The notes: generated from the sequence alone by a model not told the origin. Positions 15,127-24,531 are shown, counted from the first letter of the stretch. The stretch: 34,219 nt of DNA from Candidatus Aminicenantota bacterium (GCA_017883305.1 JADGNU010000006.1:1-34219); one strand, 5' to 3'. Numbers and translations are program-made.

Positions 15127-18100
15127 ATGCGGACTCCCGCATTCACGAAATTCTTCGCCGCTCTGAGCCTGGCAGGTCTGCTGGCCGGGGTCGGCGTGCC
15201 CGAGCTTCAGGCCCAGTACTACGGCCGGAACAAGGTCCAGTACCAGAAGTTCGACTTCCAGATCATGAAGACCCGCCACTTCGACATTTACTTCTATCTC
15301 CAGGACCAGGAGACCGTCAAAATGGCCGGCCTCATGGCGGAACGCTGGTACTCGCGCCTGTCCCGGATGTTCAATCATGAGCTCAAGGGACGTCAGCCGC
15401 TCGTCCTTTACGGCAGCAGCCCCGAATTCCAGCAGACGACGGTCATCCCCGAGATCCTGGGGGAGGGGACCGGCGGCGTCACTGAATCGTTCAAGCGCCG
15501 CATCGTCTTGCCCTACGGCGCCTCGCTGGCAGAGACCGACCACGTCATCGGGCACGAGCTCGTCCACGCCTTCCAGTACGACATCATGGCCCAAGGCCAT
15601 TCCGACCAGTCCCGGGGCAACGATATGGGTCTGCGCATCCCTCTCTGGTTCATCGAGGGCATGGCCGAGTACCTGTCCATCGGGCCGGTCGACCCCAACA
15701 CCTCGATGTGGATGCGCGATGCCGTCCGCCGCAAAGAGGTGCCGGAGATCAAGAAGCTCGGCGACTCCTATAAATATTTCCCTTATCGTTGGGGCCAGGC
15801 CGTCTGGGCCTACATCTCCGGGCGCTGGGGCGATGAAGTCATCGGCAAGATGATGAAGGTCGTCGGCCGCACCGGGGACTACGAGGTCATCCTGGAGAGC
15901 GTCCTGGGCATCAAGATGAAGCAGCTCTCGGCCGACTGGCGCAAAGCCATGCAGGACGCCTACGGTCCGCTGATCGAAAAGACGCAGCTGGCCGACTCGT
16001 TCGCAAAACCTCTGTTCAAGGGAAGCCGATCCAATCCCTACAACATCGCGCCGTCCATCAGCCCGGACGGGAAATCGCTCGTCTTCCTGTCGAGCCGCGA
16101 CCTGTTCTCGATCGACCTCTTCCTGGCCGACGCCGATACGGGCAAGATCCGCCGCAAGATCATCTCGACGGCCGTCGACCCCCACTTCGAAAGCATCCAG
16201 TTCATCAAGTCCGCCGGTGCATGGGACGCCACCGGCGAGAAGTTCGTCTTCGGCGGCGTGGCCAAGGGCCGGCCGGTCCTGACCATCATCGACATGAAGA
16301 AGGACAAGATCGAGCGCGAGATCCCCTTCGGCGAGCTGTCCGAGATCCTCAGCCCGGGGTTTTCCCCCGACGGCCGCTACATCACCTTCTCCGGCCTCGC
16401 GGGCGGCGTTTCGGACCTCTTCATCTACGATCTCAAGGACAAGATCCTCAAACAGATGACCCGCGACTCGTACGCCGACCTGCAGCCGGTCTGGTCGCCG
16501 GATGGGAAGACCATCGCCTTCGTCACGGAGAGGTTCTCGACCAACCTCGAGTGGGTCGACATCGGGCACTACGAATTGGCCCTCCTCGACGTCGAGTCCG
16601 GCCGGATCCAGAAGCTGCTGGCCTTCCCGGACGGCAAGAACATCAACCCCCAGTGGACCGCCGATTCCTCGGCCCTCTATTTTCTATCGGACCAGAACGG
16701 CAAGACCGACCTCTATCGGATCGACATCACCTCGGCCAAGATCTTCGAGGTCACGAACCTCTATGCCGGCATCGCCGGGATCACCGAGCTCAGCCCCTCC
16801 ATTTCCATCGCCCTGGCCACGGGGCGGCTCGTCTTCTCGGGCTACCATGACGGCTACTACACGATCTACTCGATCGACGACCAGGCGTTTCTGCAGGGGC
16901 AGTCGTTCCTGGCCCAGTTCGAGCGCAACCCGGCCCTCCTGCCCCCCCGGAAGGAACCGGAGGGGGCCTTGTTGGGGCTTCTCAAGAACCCCCTGTTCGG
17001 GCTGCCCAAAGACACCAACTTCGCCGTCGTCGCATATAAGCCCAAGCTCGGTCTCGATTATGTTTCGCCTCCGAACATCGCCCTCGGCGTCGACCGTTAC
17101 GGCACCTACGGAGCGGGCGGCGTCGCGGCCTATTGGAGCGACATGCTGGGCTATCACACGGTGGTCACGACCGCCTTTACCGGGTCCCGGATCATCGATA
17201 CCTCGGGCGTCCTGGCCTACCTCAACAACCGGGGCCGGTTCAACTGGGGCGCGGCGGCCCAGCGGATCGTCTATCCCTATCCGTACTATCTCTTCTATCA
17301 GACGCAGGACGGCCTTTACCACGAGATCGAAGACGTCTTCCGGCTCATCAATTATGACATCTCCCTCTTCGGGTCCTACCCGTTCAGCCAGGTCAGCCGG
17401 TTCCAGCTCAGCGCCGGCTACCGGATCCAGGATTTTAACCACACTGTTTACGAACGCATCTACGACCCCAACGGGTTCCTCCTCGATTACCAGAAATATC
17501 ACCCGGCGGATACGCCTCCCGCCCTGTCCTATGCTTACGCGACGGCCGGCTATTTTTACGACACTGGCATTTTCGGCGCGACGAGCCCGATCCTGGGCCA
17601 GAACGCCGGCATCTCGCTTTCACCGGCCTTGGGCAAGGTCACGTTCACGACCTTCCTGGCGGATTTCCGGAAATACATCATGCCCGTCAAGCCCTTCACC
17701 CTGGCTTTCCGGGCCCTGCACATGGGTCGCTACGGCAAGGACTCCGAGGACACCCGGTTCTACCCGCTCTACATCGCCTACTGGGACCTGGTGCGCGGCT
17801 ACGAATCGATCACCAACGCGGAGTTGAACGAATACCAGGCTAATCCGTCTGAAGCGTTCGATTTCAACCGGCTTTTCGGCAGCAAGATGATCGTGGCCAA
17901 CGCCGAACTGCGCTTCCCGCTGCTCGGGCTGCTGGGGATCGGCAAGGGCTTTTACGGCGCCTGGCCCCTGGAGTTCTGCGCCTTCTATGACTGGGGCGTC
18001 GCTTACGCTTCGAACCCGAGTCAATGGTGGGGCGGGTTCGCCGCGGATGGGACTCCCGACCCCAACCTGGTCAAACCGTGGTTCGTCAGCGGCGGGCTGC

Positions 18101-18240
18101 GGAAGCCCGTGAGGAGTTTCGGCATCGGCCTCCGAACGAACCTCTTCGGCTATATCGTCATGGGGCTCAACTACGTCTATCCCATCGACAGGCCGGTGCG
18201 CGGCTGGCATCTCCAGCTGAGCATCAGCCCGGGCTTCTAG
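15127..18240 (+). CDS. Surface protein: MA-type metallopeptidase, PD40 beta-propeller and outer-membrane barrel
   Basis: A 1037-residue protein. The start at 15127 has AAAGGAGG six bases upstream and gives a normal signal peptide (TPAFTKFFAALSLAGLLAGVG then ELQAQ). An in-frame ATG at 15034 would add 31 poorly signal-like residues. Residues 40-290 form a gluzincin-type peptidase: H143-E-L-V-H147 with glutamates E177 and E181 in WFIEGMAEYLS. Residues 300-600 contain PD40/TolB-like repeats (SPDGKSLVFLSS, SPDGRYITFSG, SPDGKTIAFVTE). The last 400 residues are rich in aromatic amphipathic strands and end in ISPGF, the terminal Phe being the usual barrel-insertion signal, as in bacterial surface antigen/BamA-like barrels. 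The most economical model is an outer-membrane barrel displaying a propeller and a zinc protease. Whether the protease faces the periplasm or outside is not known. Confidence 0.85.
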   Translation: MRTPAFTKFFAALSLAGLLAGVGVPELQAQYYGRNKVQYQKFDFQIMKTRHFDIYFYLQDQETVKMAGLMAERWYSRLSRMFNHELKGRQPLVLYGSSPEFQQTTVIPEILGEGTGGVTESFKRRIVLPYGASLAETDHVIGHELVHAFQYDIMAQGHSDQSRGNDMGLRIPLWFIEGMAEYLSIGPVDPNTSMWMRDAVRRKEVPEIKKLGDSYKYFPYRWGQAVWAYISGRWGDEVIGKMMKVVGRTGDYEVILESVLGIKMKQLSADWRKAMQDAYGPLIEKTQLADSFAKPLFKGSRSNPYNIAPSISPDGKSLVFLSSRDLFSIDLFLADADTGKIRRKIISTAVDPHFESIQFIKSAGAWDATGEKFVFGGVAKGRPVLTIIDMKKDKIEREIPFGELSEILSPGFSPDGRYITFSGLAGGVSDLFIYDLKDKILKQMTRDSYADLQPVWSPDGKTIAFVTERFSTNLEWVDIGHYELALLDVESGRIQKLLAFPDGKNINPQWTADSSALYFLSDQNGKTDLYRIDITSAKIFEVTNLYAGIAGITELSPSISIALATGRLVFSGYHDGYYTIYSIDDQAFLQGQSFLAQFERNPALLPPRKEPEGALLGLLKNPLFGLPKDTNFAVVAYKPKLGLDYVSPPNIALGVDRYGTYGAGGVAAYWSDMLGYHTVVTTAFTGSRIIDTSGVLAYLNNRGRFNWGAAAQRIVYPYPYYLFYQTQDGLYHEIEDVFRLINYDISLFGSYPFSQVSRFQLSAGYRIQDFNHTVYERIYDPNGFLLDYQKYHPADTPPALSYAYATAGYFYDTGIFGATSPILGQNAGISLSPALGKVTFTTFLADFRKYIMPVKPFTLAFRALHMGRYGKDSEDTRFYPLYIAYWDLVRGYESITNAELNEYQANPSEAFDFNRLFGSKMIVANAELRFPLLGLLGIGKGFYGAWPLEFCAFYDWGVAYASNPSQWWGGFAADGTPDPNLVKPWFVSGGLRKPVRSFGIGLRTNLFGYIVMGLNYVYPIDRPVRGWHLQLSISPGF

Positions 18241-18282
18241 GAATTCTCCGGAGGTCCGGGGGCGAAGGGGCTCGTCCCGCGG

Positions 18283-19602
18283 TTAGCCTCGATCCGTCTC
18301 AGCCTGCGCCGGCGGCCGGAAAGCCAAGGCCAGCACGATCGCGGCTCCCAGCGCGGTCAGGCAGGGGAGCAGGAACAGGGACCGAAAGTCCGTGACGCCG
18401 TTGGCGGTGAAGACCGATTGCATCAACCACGGGCCCAGCGTGTTGGCGGCCAGGACGCCCAAGCCGAGGATCATCACATTGAACAATCCCTGGGCGCTCG
18501 AACGAACGTCCTTGGGGAAATAGGTGTCCACGAAGATGTAGACCGTGGCGAAGAAGAAGGCGTAGCAGATGCCATGCAGGACCTGGATGGCCACGATTAT
18601 CCACGGCTGAGAGGGGAAAAAGGCGTAGACCGCGAAACGGGCGGCATGCCCGAGAATGCCGATGAGCATCGTGAACCGCCAGCCCAATTTTTTCAGCACC
18701 ACTCCCAGGACGAGCATGGTCAAGAGCTCGGAGACCTGGCCCAGGCTCATGACGGGCATGATCCAGTTGCCGGGAATGCCCACACCTCCGGCCGCCGGGC
18801 TGGCGCCCAGGAACGAGCCGGTCCAGTTGAAATACAGGTTATGGACGAACGCATCGATAAAGGTGATAAGCCACAAGATCAGGACGAATGGGCGCTTGAG
18901 CAGCCGGACCGCTTCCAGCCAGGCGAAGCGTTCCGTGGAAGCCCCCGGAGTCTTTTTCTTTGGAGGCGTGTGAGGGAGAAGCAAGCTGTAAGCGGCCAGG
19001 GCGAGGGAGACGATGCCTGCCACCACGAACGTCCAGCGCGTGGCCTGTTTCAGCGCCTGACCTGTGAGGCCTGAGCCGAGGACCGTACCGATCCAATCAA
19101 CCAATCCATGAGGCGCCGCGGCCTTGACCCGGGCCCAGTCCACGAGAATGAACGTGAACGGCCAGGCGGCAAGGATCCAGCCCAGGGTGCCGCCCATGCG
19201 GATGAGGCCGAACTCCTTCTTCGAGTCCTTCATATGCGCGAAGGCGATCGAGTTGGCGATCGAGATGGTCGGAACATAGAACAGGCAATGAACCAACATC
19301 AAGATGAAGAATGGCCAGAAGTTGCGGGTGAATCCCAACCCGAGTATCGCCAGGCCGCCGATGAGATGACTGAAACCCAAGAACTTCTCAGCGGAGAAAT
19401 GGCGATCGGCGAATTGGTTGCTGAAGAACATGCCGACGATGGCGGCGAGGGGGAAGGCGTTCAGGATCCAAGCCTGCTGGATGGGCGTGAAACCGAGGCT
19501 GGGCAGATAGCCGAAGATCAGCGGAAGCCACGCGCCCCAGATGAAAAACTCCATGACCATCATCAGGAACAGCTTGTTGCGCGTACTCTTGGTCTCTGTC
19601 AT
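18283..19602 (-). CDS. MFS transporter of the nucleoside:H+ symporter type (NupG/XapB-like)
   Basis: A 439-residue protein with about 12 hydrophobic segments; AAGGAG lies seven bases before the ATG. The N-terminus (FLMMVMEFFIWGAWLPLIFGYLPSLGFTP) and the cytoplasmic loop around ANSIAFAHMKDSKKEFGLIRMGGTLGW match the NHS branch of the major facilitator superfamily, whose characterised members carry nucleosides. Relatives in sugar-degradation operons are commonly annotated as sugar or nucleoside permeases, and the neighbours here are a Gfo/Idh oxidoreductase and a TIM-DUF1080 protein. A glycoside or nucleoside-like substrate is therefore likely. It starts 49 bases after the TIM-DUF1080 stop and is the last gene of the operon. 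It converges with the surface-protease gene, leaving 42 bases between stops with no clear terminator. Confidence 0.85.
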   Translation of the reverse strand: MTETKSTRNKLFLMMVMEFFIWGAWLPLIFGYLPSLGFTPIQQAWILNAFPLAAIVGMFFSNQFADRHFSAEKFLGFSHLIGGLAILGLGFTRNFWPFFILMLVHCLFYVPTISIANSIAFAHMKDSKKEFGLIRMGGTLGWILAAWPFTFILVDWARVKAAAPHGLVDWIGTVLGSGLTGQALKQATRWTFVVAGIVSLALAAYSLLLPHTPPKKKTPGASTERFAWLEAVRLLKRPFVLILWLITFIDAFVHNLYFNWTGSFLGASPAAGGVGIPGNWIMPVMSLGQVSELLTMLVLGVVLKKLGWRFTMLIGILGHAARFAVYAFFPSQPWIIVAIQVLHGICYAFFFATVYIFVDTYFPKDVRSSAQGLFNVMILGLGVLAANTLGPWLMQSVFTANGVTDFRSLFLLPCLTALGAAIVLALAFRPPAQAETDRG

Positions 19603-19651
19603 GCTCGATTCTCCTTATGTCCTGCCGCTCTCCCGGATGTCCAGCCGCCGA

Positions 19652-21121
19652 TCAGAGCTCTTTGAGATAGACGTTGCGGAAGAACGGCGGCGACTGGCTG
19701 TCGTGGTTCTGGAGGCCGATGTAGCCCTCGGGGGAGAGGTCGCGGACCTTGCCTCCCGGATGGGCCTGCCAATCGAGGACCGTCTTGCCGTTGAGGTCGA
19801 CCTTGAGGTGCATCCCCTGGAACTCGATGCGGATGTGGTTCCATTCCCCGGTCGCGCGAGACGTCAGGACCTTGGGCGCCTCGATGTCATAGGCCGCCCC
19901 AGTGTGGTGGATGCCCGTCGAGGTGTCGTCGATCTGGATCTCGATCGAGTGGGTGATGTAGTCGTCGCTCACGGGGACCTCGGGGACGCGGAGGAAGATC
20001 CCTGAATTCGTCGTCGGCGTCGAGCAACGGAAATCGCACTCGAGGACGAAATCCTTGACCTTCTTCGTGTACCAGAGCAGGCCCATGCCGCCCTGGCCCT
20101 TGAGGATGCCCGTCTTCGGGTCGCACTCGAAGTACCCCGGGCCGTAGTGGTTCCAGCCGTATTTCTCGTAGCCGCCGCCGGAGCGCCGCAGGATCTGGGT
20201 GTAGCCGTCATAATAGGTGATGCTCTTGACGTAGGCCATGCTCTTGCGGAAGGCCGGCATGGGGTCGCCGACCTCGGACTCGTTCTCGTACTCCATCGTC
20301 AGATAGCCGTCGTAGTCCTGCAGGGTCAGCTCGGCCAGGAGATCGCGGATGTGGCCCCGGCCGGAGCCCCAGGCGACGTCGTCGACGCCCTTGGCCGTGC
20401 CGAAGTCCGTGCGGTCCTTGAGATGGACGTCGAGGATGCGGCCCGAGAGCAGCTTGAAAGCCTCGCGCGGATCGTTCAGGCCGCGCATCCAGTGGCCGCT
20501 GTCGGCGCAAGACCCGATGCGCGGATCCTTGCCGTCGACATGGCTGAAGACCGTCTCGGGCAGGTTGTACTTGGCCGGTGCCGGGTGATTGTGGATGGCG
20601 ATCTTGATGTTGTATTCGTCGACCAGCTTCTCGAGGAGCGTGAAGTCGTCGTCGGCCGGCTCGCAGACGAGGACGCGGATGCCCATCTTGCGGGCGAAGT
20701 CGAAGACCTTGCGCATGCTCTCTTCGGTCGTGCCGATGTCGACGACGCCGTAGCCGTAGAGCGTGATGCCCGCGGCCTTGAGCGCCTCCTTGACGAAGGC
20801 GACCTGCTCGTCGGTCATCGCCTCGCTGAACTGGGCCCCCGGGAACTCGGCCGCCAGGGCCTGACCCGGGAAAGCCTCGACCGCGCCGACGCCGAGCTCC
20901 CGGAGCTTCTTGAGCATGTCGGCGAAGGTGAACTTACGAAAGGTCCAGGCCTCCGAGGCGACGGGGAAATTCTTGATGCGGACGCCGGCATAGTCTGTCT
21001 TGGCGACGGCCTCTTGCAGCTCGGGCGAGATGTGCCGGATCTGCGGCGCCGCGCCGTAGGCGGGGCCCGCGGTCAGGGCGGCAAAAACGATCAGGGCGAG
21101 GGCGGAGATGGTGCGTTTCAT
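19652..21121 (-). CDS. Exported xylose-isomerase-like TIM barrel fused to DUF1080 (3-keto-glycoside hydrolase-type)
   Basis: A 489-residue protein. The start at 21121 has AGGAGG five bases upstream and a signal peptide (MKRTISALALIVFAALTAGPAYG); the long upstream frame is a shadow. Residues 45-315 are an AP-endonuclease-2/xylose-isomerase-like TIM barrel with probable metal ligands in IAIHNHPAP, SCADSGHW, DVHLKD and MEYENE. Residues 320-489 are a DUF1080 (3-keto-disaccharide hydrolase, PF06439) jelly-roll with NSGIFLRVPEV, EIQIDD and WNHIRIEFQG. DUF1080 and sugar-isomerase TIM barrels are usually separate neighbouring genes in pathways that oxidise a sugar to its 3-keto form and then cleave the glycosidic bond. 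Here both are on one exported chain. It follows the oxidoreductase gene with 19 bases between. Confidence 0.85.
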   Translation of the reverse strand: MKRTISALALIVFAALTAGPAYGAAPQIRHISPELQEAVAKTDYAGVRIKNFPVASEAWTFRKFTFADMLKKLRELGVGAVEAFPGQALAAEFPGAQFSEAMTDEQVAFVKEALKAAGITLYGYGVVDIGTTEESMRKVFDFARKMGIRVLVCEPADDDFTLLEKLVDEYNIKIAIHNHPAPAKYNLPETVFSHVDGKDPRIGSCADSGHWMRGLNDPREAFKLLSGRILDVHLKDRTDFGTAKGVDDVAWGSGRGHIRDLLAELTLQDYDGYLTMEYENESEVGDPMPAFRKSMAYVKSITYYDGYTQILRRSGGGYEKYGWNHYGPGYFECDPKTGILKGQGGMGLLWYTKKVKDFVLECDFRCSTPTTNSGIFLRVPEVPVSDDYITHSIEIQIDDTSTGIHHTGAAYDIEAPKVLTSRATGEWNHIRIEFQGMHLKVDLNGKTVLDWQAHPGGKVRDLSPEGYIGLQNHDSQSPPFFRNVYLKEL

Positions 21122-21140
21122 AAGTCCTCCTGGGATCTCA

Positions 21141-22394
21141 TCAAGCTTTCGGATTCCATTTCCCCTGGGCCACGGGAGGGATATAGCTCTCGAGGCCCTT
21201 GATCGGGAAGGGGAGGGTCCGGCCGAGCTCGGCGCTCCGGTAGGCGGCCATGAGCAGCTCGGCCACGGCGACGCCGTCGGCAAAATTCTCCTCGGGCCGG
21301 ACGCCTTTGAGGAACGACTGGACCATATGGCGGTTCTCGGCGACGTAGCCGTATTCCCCGGCTTCGTCGGCGACGACGGGCATGAGCCCGATCTCGGCAT
21401 TCTGCTTCTCGACCAGGTCTTCTCCGGCCTTGCCCCGGACCTCACGGCTGAAGAAGACCCTGAGGCTGGCGTCGAGCGTGTTGATCTGGAGGGCATACTC
21501 GGGACCGAGGAGCTCCATGCTCAGGCGCAGCCCGGCGCCGACGTAGCACCAGCTGGTCGTCGTCTCGACGACCAGGGTCTTGCCGGCCTGGTTCTTGTAC
21601 TCGACCAGGGACCGGGCGAAGTCCTCGGACGGCCGCCGGAGGTAATCGGTCTTGCCGCCGCTCGTCTTGGCCAGGATCGCGGCGTACTTGGGTTCCTGCC
21701 ACTTGAGGCAGTTGGTGTAGGCGGTGATGCTCACCGGGGTCAGAACGCTGCGGGGCGCCCCCGGCGGGGTCAGCATGAAGCGGGCTTCCTCGACCGAGTG
21801 GCACATCATGTCGTTGAGGACGCCGCCGCCCTGCAGGGTGCCTTCCCAGAACCAGGGCATATGCGGTCCGCTGTGCTCCTCGGCCGCCCGGGCGAGGTAG
21901 GGAGGGCCGGAGAGGGCCGCGCCGCGGGCCCAGATGATCTCTTTGCCGCGGACGACGGCCGGGGAGAAGACCTGGTTCTCGAGGTAGCCGTCGAGGAGCC
22001 GGGCCTTTTCCGCGAGCTCGAGCATCTTCCGGGCTTCGCGGACGTTGCGGCCGAGCGGTTTCTCGCAGCAAACGCCGATGAGCTCGGCCTTGCCGCTGAC
22101 GACGGCCTGGCTGATCTCCTCCATGACCTCGCCCCGGGTGAAGTTCGGAGCGCAGATCCAGAGGGCGCCGATGCGCGGGTCGGCGGCCATCTCCGTGATC
22201 GAGGCATAGGGTTTGGCCTCGCCGACGCCGAGCGACCTGGCCAGGGCGCAGGCCTCCCGGGCCCGTTTCGTGTCCGGGTCGAAGATGCCGAGGATGTCGG
22301 CGTCGCGGACGCCGACCCAGGACTTGATATGGAAGCGGGCGATGAACCCGCCGCCGATGATGCCGATGCCGAGAGCCTGTGCTTTCTGGGTCAT
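21141..22394 (-). CDS. Gfo/Idh/MocA-family NAD(P)-dependent sugar oxidoreductase
   Basis: A 417-residue protein without a signal peptide, hence cytoplasmic. The start at 22394 is chosen because AAGGAG ends nine bases upstream; the earlier ATG at 22403 directly abuts this ribosome site. The Rossmann fold is marked by G11-I-I-G14-G-G-F-I-A, and the family EKP motif is at E111-K112-P113. A substrate-domain block WEGTLQGGGVLNDMMCHSVEEARFML contains the catalytic-region His of the family. Gfo/Idh enzymes oxidise or reduce sugars and inositols; those beside DUF1080 and TIM-barrel isomerases commonly form 3-keto sugars. It is first in its operon, under the TTGACA promoter at 22421-22450. It probably acts on imported sugar, whereas the next enzyme is exported. 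Confidence 0.88.
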   Translation of the reverse strand: MTQKAQALGIGIIGGGFIARFHIKSWVGVRDADILGIFDPDTKRAREACALARSLGVGEAKPYASITEMAADPRIGALWICAPNFTRGEVMEEISQAVVSGKAELIGVCCEKPLGRNVREARKMLELAEKARLLDGYLENQVFSPAVVRGKEIIWARGAALSGPPYLARAAEEHSGPHMPWFWEGTLQGGGVLNDMMCHSVEEARFMLTPPGAPRSVLTPVSITAYTNCLKWQEPKYAAILAKTSGGKTDYLRRPSEDFARSLVEYKNQAGKTLVVETTTSWCYVGAGLRLSMELLGPEYALQINTLDASLRVFFSREVRGKAGEDLVEKQNAEIGLMPVVADEAGEYGYVAENRHMVQSFLKGVRPEENFADGVAVAELLMAAYRSAELGRTLPFPIKGLESYIPPVAQGKWNPKA

Positions 22395-22420
22395 GTCGCG
22401 CATCTCCTTATAAGTGTTTT

Positions 22421-22450
22421 TACATATCCCAAGTGTCGAGGGGTTGTCAA
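22421..22450 (-). promoter_or_regulatory. Promoter of the Gfo/Idh sugar operon
   Basis: On the minus strand TTGACA (22445-22450) and TATGTA (22421-22426) are 18 bases apart. ACACTT occurs twice here (minus strand, 22431-22436 and 22412-22417), on either side of the -10 and 19 bases apart, which could be a regulator's direct repeat. Confidence 0.6.
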
Positions 22451-22454
22451 TCCG

Positions 22455-24374
22455 TCACGGTGCCTCTTCGAGCCGGCTGATGATCGTCCGGTTCTGGGCG
22501 TGGACGATGTCCTTGGCCTCGGCGGTGAAGAGGCGGTCGAGCCGGTTCCGGTAGAACTCGGTGATGCGGCCGCGGACCATTTTCATGGTCGAGTTGAGGA
22601 GGTGGTTCTGCTCGGTGAAGCCCTCGCCGAGGACGGCGACGGCCGCGGGAAGCCAGCGGGCCGGGAACTCGCCGGCGTGCGCGCCGCCCTCGCGGAAGGC
22701 GTCGATCTGCCGCTCGAGGAGCCGCAGGGCGGCCTCCTGGCCTTCGGGGGTCTTGGCGCTGAGGCCCCGGCCCTTGAGGAAGCGGAGGAGGACCTCCTTG
22801 TTCGGAACGACGAGGGCCACGGTGTAGGGGGACTGGTCGTTGAAGAGCATGATCTGCTCGATCGCGGGAGAGGCGGCGGCGACGGCCTCCTCGATCATCT
22901 CCGGGCTGTATTTTTCGCCGTCGCTCCCGATGAGCAGGCTCTTCACCCGTCCGAGGACGAAGAGGAAGCCGTCGGCATCGAGATAGCCGAGATCTCCGGT
23001 GTAGAGCCAGCCCTCCCGGATCGTCTCGCGGGTCGCCTTGTCGTTCTTCCAGTATCCGGCCATGACGTTCTCGCCCCGGACGACGATCTCGCCCGTGCGG
23101 CCTTGGGGGAGCTCGGCGCCATTGTCGTCGCAGATGCGCAGCTCGAGGCCGGGCGCGACCCGCCCGGAGGAGCCGAGCTTGTGGGCCTCGAGACTGTTGG
23201 CCGATATCACCGGCGCCGCTTCGGTCAGGCCGTAACCCTGGAACATCGGGATGCCGAGGGCATAGAAGAAGCGCTGGAGATCGATGTCGAGAAGCGCGCC
23301 GCCGCCGACGAAGAACTGAAGACGGCCCCCGAAGTTCGCCCGGATCTTGCTGAAGATGAGCTTGTCGGAGAGGGCGACGAGCGGCTTCTTCAGCTTCTTC
23401 CGGCCCTGGCCCCTGTTCCAGCCTTCGGCGTTGTAGTCGATGGCCGCCTTCATGGCCTTGGCGAAGAGGGCTTCCACCCGGGGTCCTTTCTCCCGAACGC
23501 CCTTCTCGATCGTCCGACGGAAGCTCTTGGCCAGTGACGGAACGCTCAGGAGAAGCTGCGGCCGGGTCTCCTTGATATTCAGCGGGATGTTTCGCAGCGT
23601 CTCCATGGGCGTCCGGCCCAGCTCGATCGAGGCGATAGCCGCGCCGCTGGCCATCAGGCTGTAGATGCCGCAGGTGTGGGCGAAGGCATGGTCCCAGGGC
23701 AGGATGAGGAGCGAAACGTAGTCTTCATGACAGTCGACGAGGGCCCGGGACTGTTCGATGTTGGCCGTGTAGTTGCGGTGGGTCAGAACGATGCCCTTGG
23801 GGTCGGCCGTGGTGCCCGAGGTGTAGCAGATGTTGGCCGGGTCGGCCTCCTTGACGGCGGCGATCGCGTCTTCGACCGCGGTCGGGCGCGAAACGAGCAG
23901 GTCACGGCCGCGGCTCAGGACCTCGGCCATCGTGATCTCGTCCGGGGTCCGGGCCTCGACCGTGTCGAGCACCACGATCGTGGCCAGATCGGGCAGGTCT
24001 TTGCCGACCTGGCGGACCTTGCCGAGCTGGGACTTCGATACAATGGCCATCCGGCATCCCGAATGGGCCAGGCGGAACTTGAGGTCGCTGAGCTCGTCGA
24101 CCTTGACCGAAATGGGAACGTTGATGGCCCCTGTCGCCAGAATGCCGAGCTCGGCCGTGATCCAATCCCGGCGGCCTTCCGAGACGAGCGCTGCCCGGTC
24201 GCCGCGCCGGAGGCCAAGGGCCAGAAGCCCGGCGGCGAACTGGTGGACAAGGGGATGCATGTCCGCAAAAGTCGTCGGCTCATAGCGCGATCCGGTCTTC
24301 TCCCAGATCAGGACGTTCGAGGAGAAGGCCTTGACGCTCTCTTCGAAGAGCCCCGGCAGTGTCCGTTCCGGCAT
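22455..24374 (-). CDS. Long-chain fatty-acid--CoA ligase (AMP-forming)
   Basis: A 639-residue ANL-superfamily enzyme with GAGGAGG six bases before the ATG. The AMP-binding P-loop is YTSGTTADPKG at residues 184-194. Other landmarks are FQGYGLTEAAPVIS (adenine and phosphate binding), GWLYTGDLGYLD and the hinge VLGRVKSLLIGSDGEKYSPE. The C-terminal helical region, about 100 residues longer than in short acyl-CoA ligases, is typical of the FadD15/FAA1-like group. It activates long-chain fatty acids to acyl-CoA at the membrane in two steps through acyl-AMP. In some homologues the final hinge lysine is needed; here the C-terminal STMKMVRGRITEFYR segment carries a plausible lysine. It has its own strong promoter, so it is probably transcribed alone. 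Confidence 0.9.
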   Translation of the reverse strand: MPERTLPGLFEESVKAFSSNVLIWEKTGSRYEPTTFADMHPLVHQFAAGLLALGLRRGDRAALVSEGRRDWITAELGILATGAINVPISVKVDELSDLKFRLAHSGCRMAIVSKSQLGKVRQVGKDLPDLATIVVLDTVEARTPDEITMAEVLSRGRDLLVSRPTAVEDAIAAVKEADPANICYTSGTTADPKGIVLTHRNYTANIEQSRALVDCHEDYVSLLILPWDHAFAHTCGIYSLMASGAAIASIELGRTPMETLRNIPLNIKETRPQLLLSVPSLAKSFRRTIEKGVREKGPRVEALFAKAMKAAIDYNAEGWNRGQGRKKLKKPLVALSDKLIFSKIRANFGGRLQFFVGGGALLDIDLQRFFYALGIPMFQGYGLTEAAPVISANSLEAHKLGSSGRVAPGLELRICDDNGAELPQGRTGEIVVRGENVMAGYWKNDKATRETIREGWLYTGDLGYLDADGFLFVLGRVKSLLIGSDGEKYSPEMIEEAVAAASPAIEQIMLFNDQSPYTVALVVPNKEVLLRFLKGRGLSAKTPEGQEAALRLLERQIDAFREGGAHAGEFPARWLPAAVAVLGEGFTEQNHLLNSTMKMVRGRITEFYRNRLDRLFTAEAKDIVHAQNRTIISRLEEAP

Positions 24375-24406
24375 GGATCCCTCCTCGTGGGACGCGCGTT
24401 TTCCTC

Positions 24407-24435
24407 ATCCTATGTTCAGCCGGATCAAATGTCAA
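24407..24435 (-). promoter_or_regulatory. Promoter of the acyl-CoA ligase gene
   Basis: On the minus strand a perfect TTGACA (24430-24435) and TAGGAT (24407-24412) are 17 bases apart. It is the best consensus promoter in the window. Confidence 0.75.
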
Positions 24436-24531
24436 AGTTCATCCTCCAGGCGTGGGGAACGACTAAACGGATGCGGGAAGCAGGGGATTAGACTGCGCCC
24501 GCGAAGGGAGTTGCTGTCCGAGCAGGGAGCG

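Noticed and set aside
18241-18282. Possible terminator between convergent surface protease and MFS genes
   Set aside because: Only short self-complementary pieces such as CTCCGGAG are present, with no stable stem or T-run.
21108-23537. 809-codon plus-strand frame opposite the Gfo/Idh and acyl-CoA ligase genes
   Set aside because: It crosses two real genes and their promoter, has low-complexity composition (Glu/Gly/Leu/Asp) and no domain or ribosome site.
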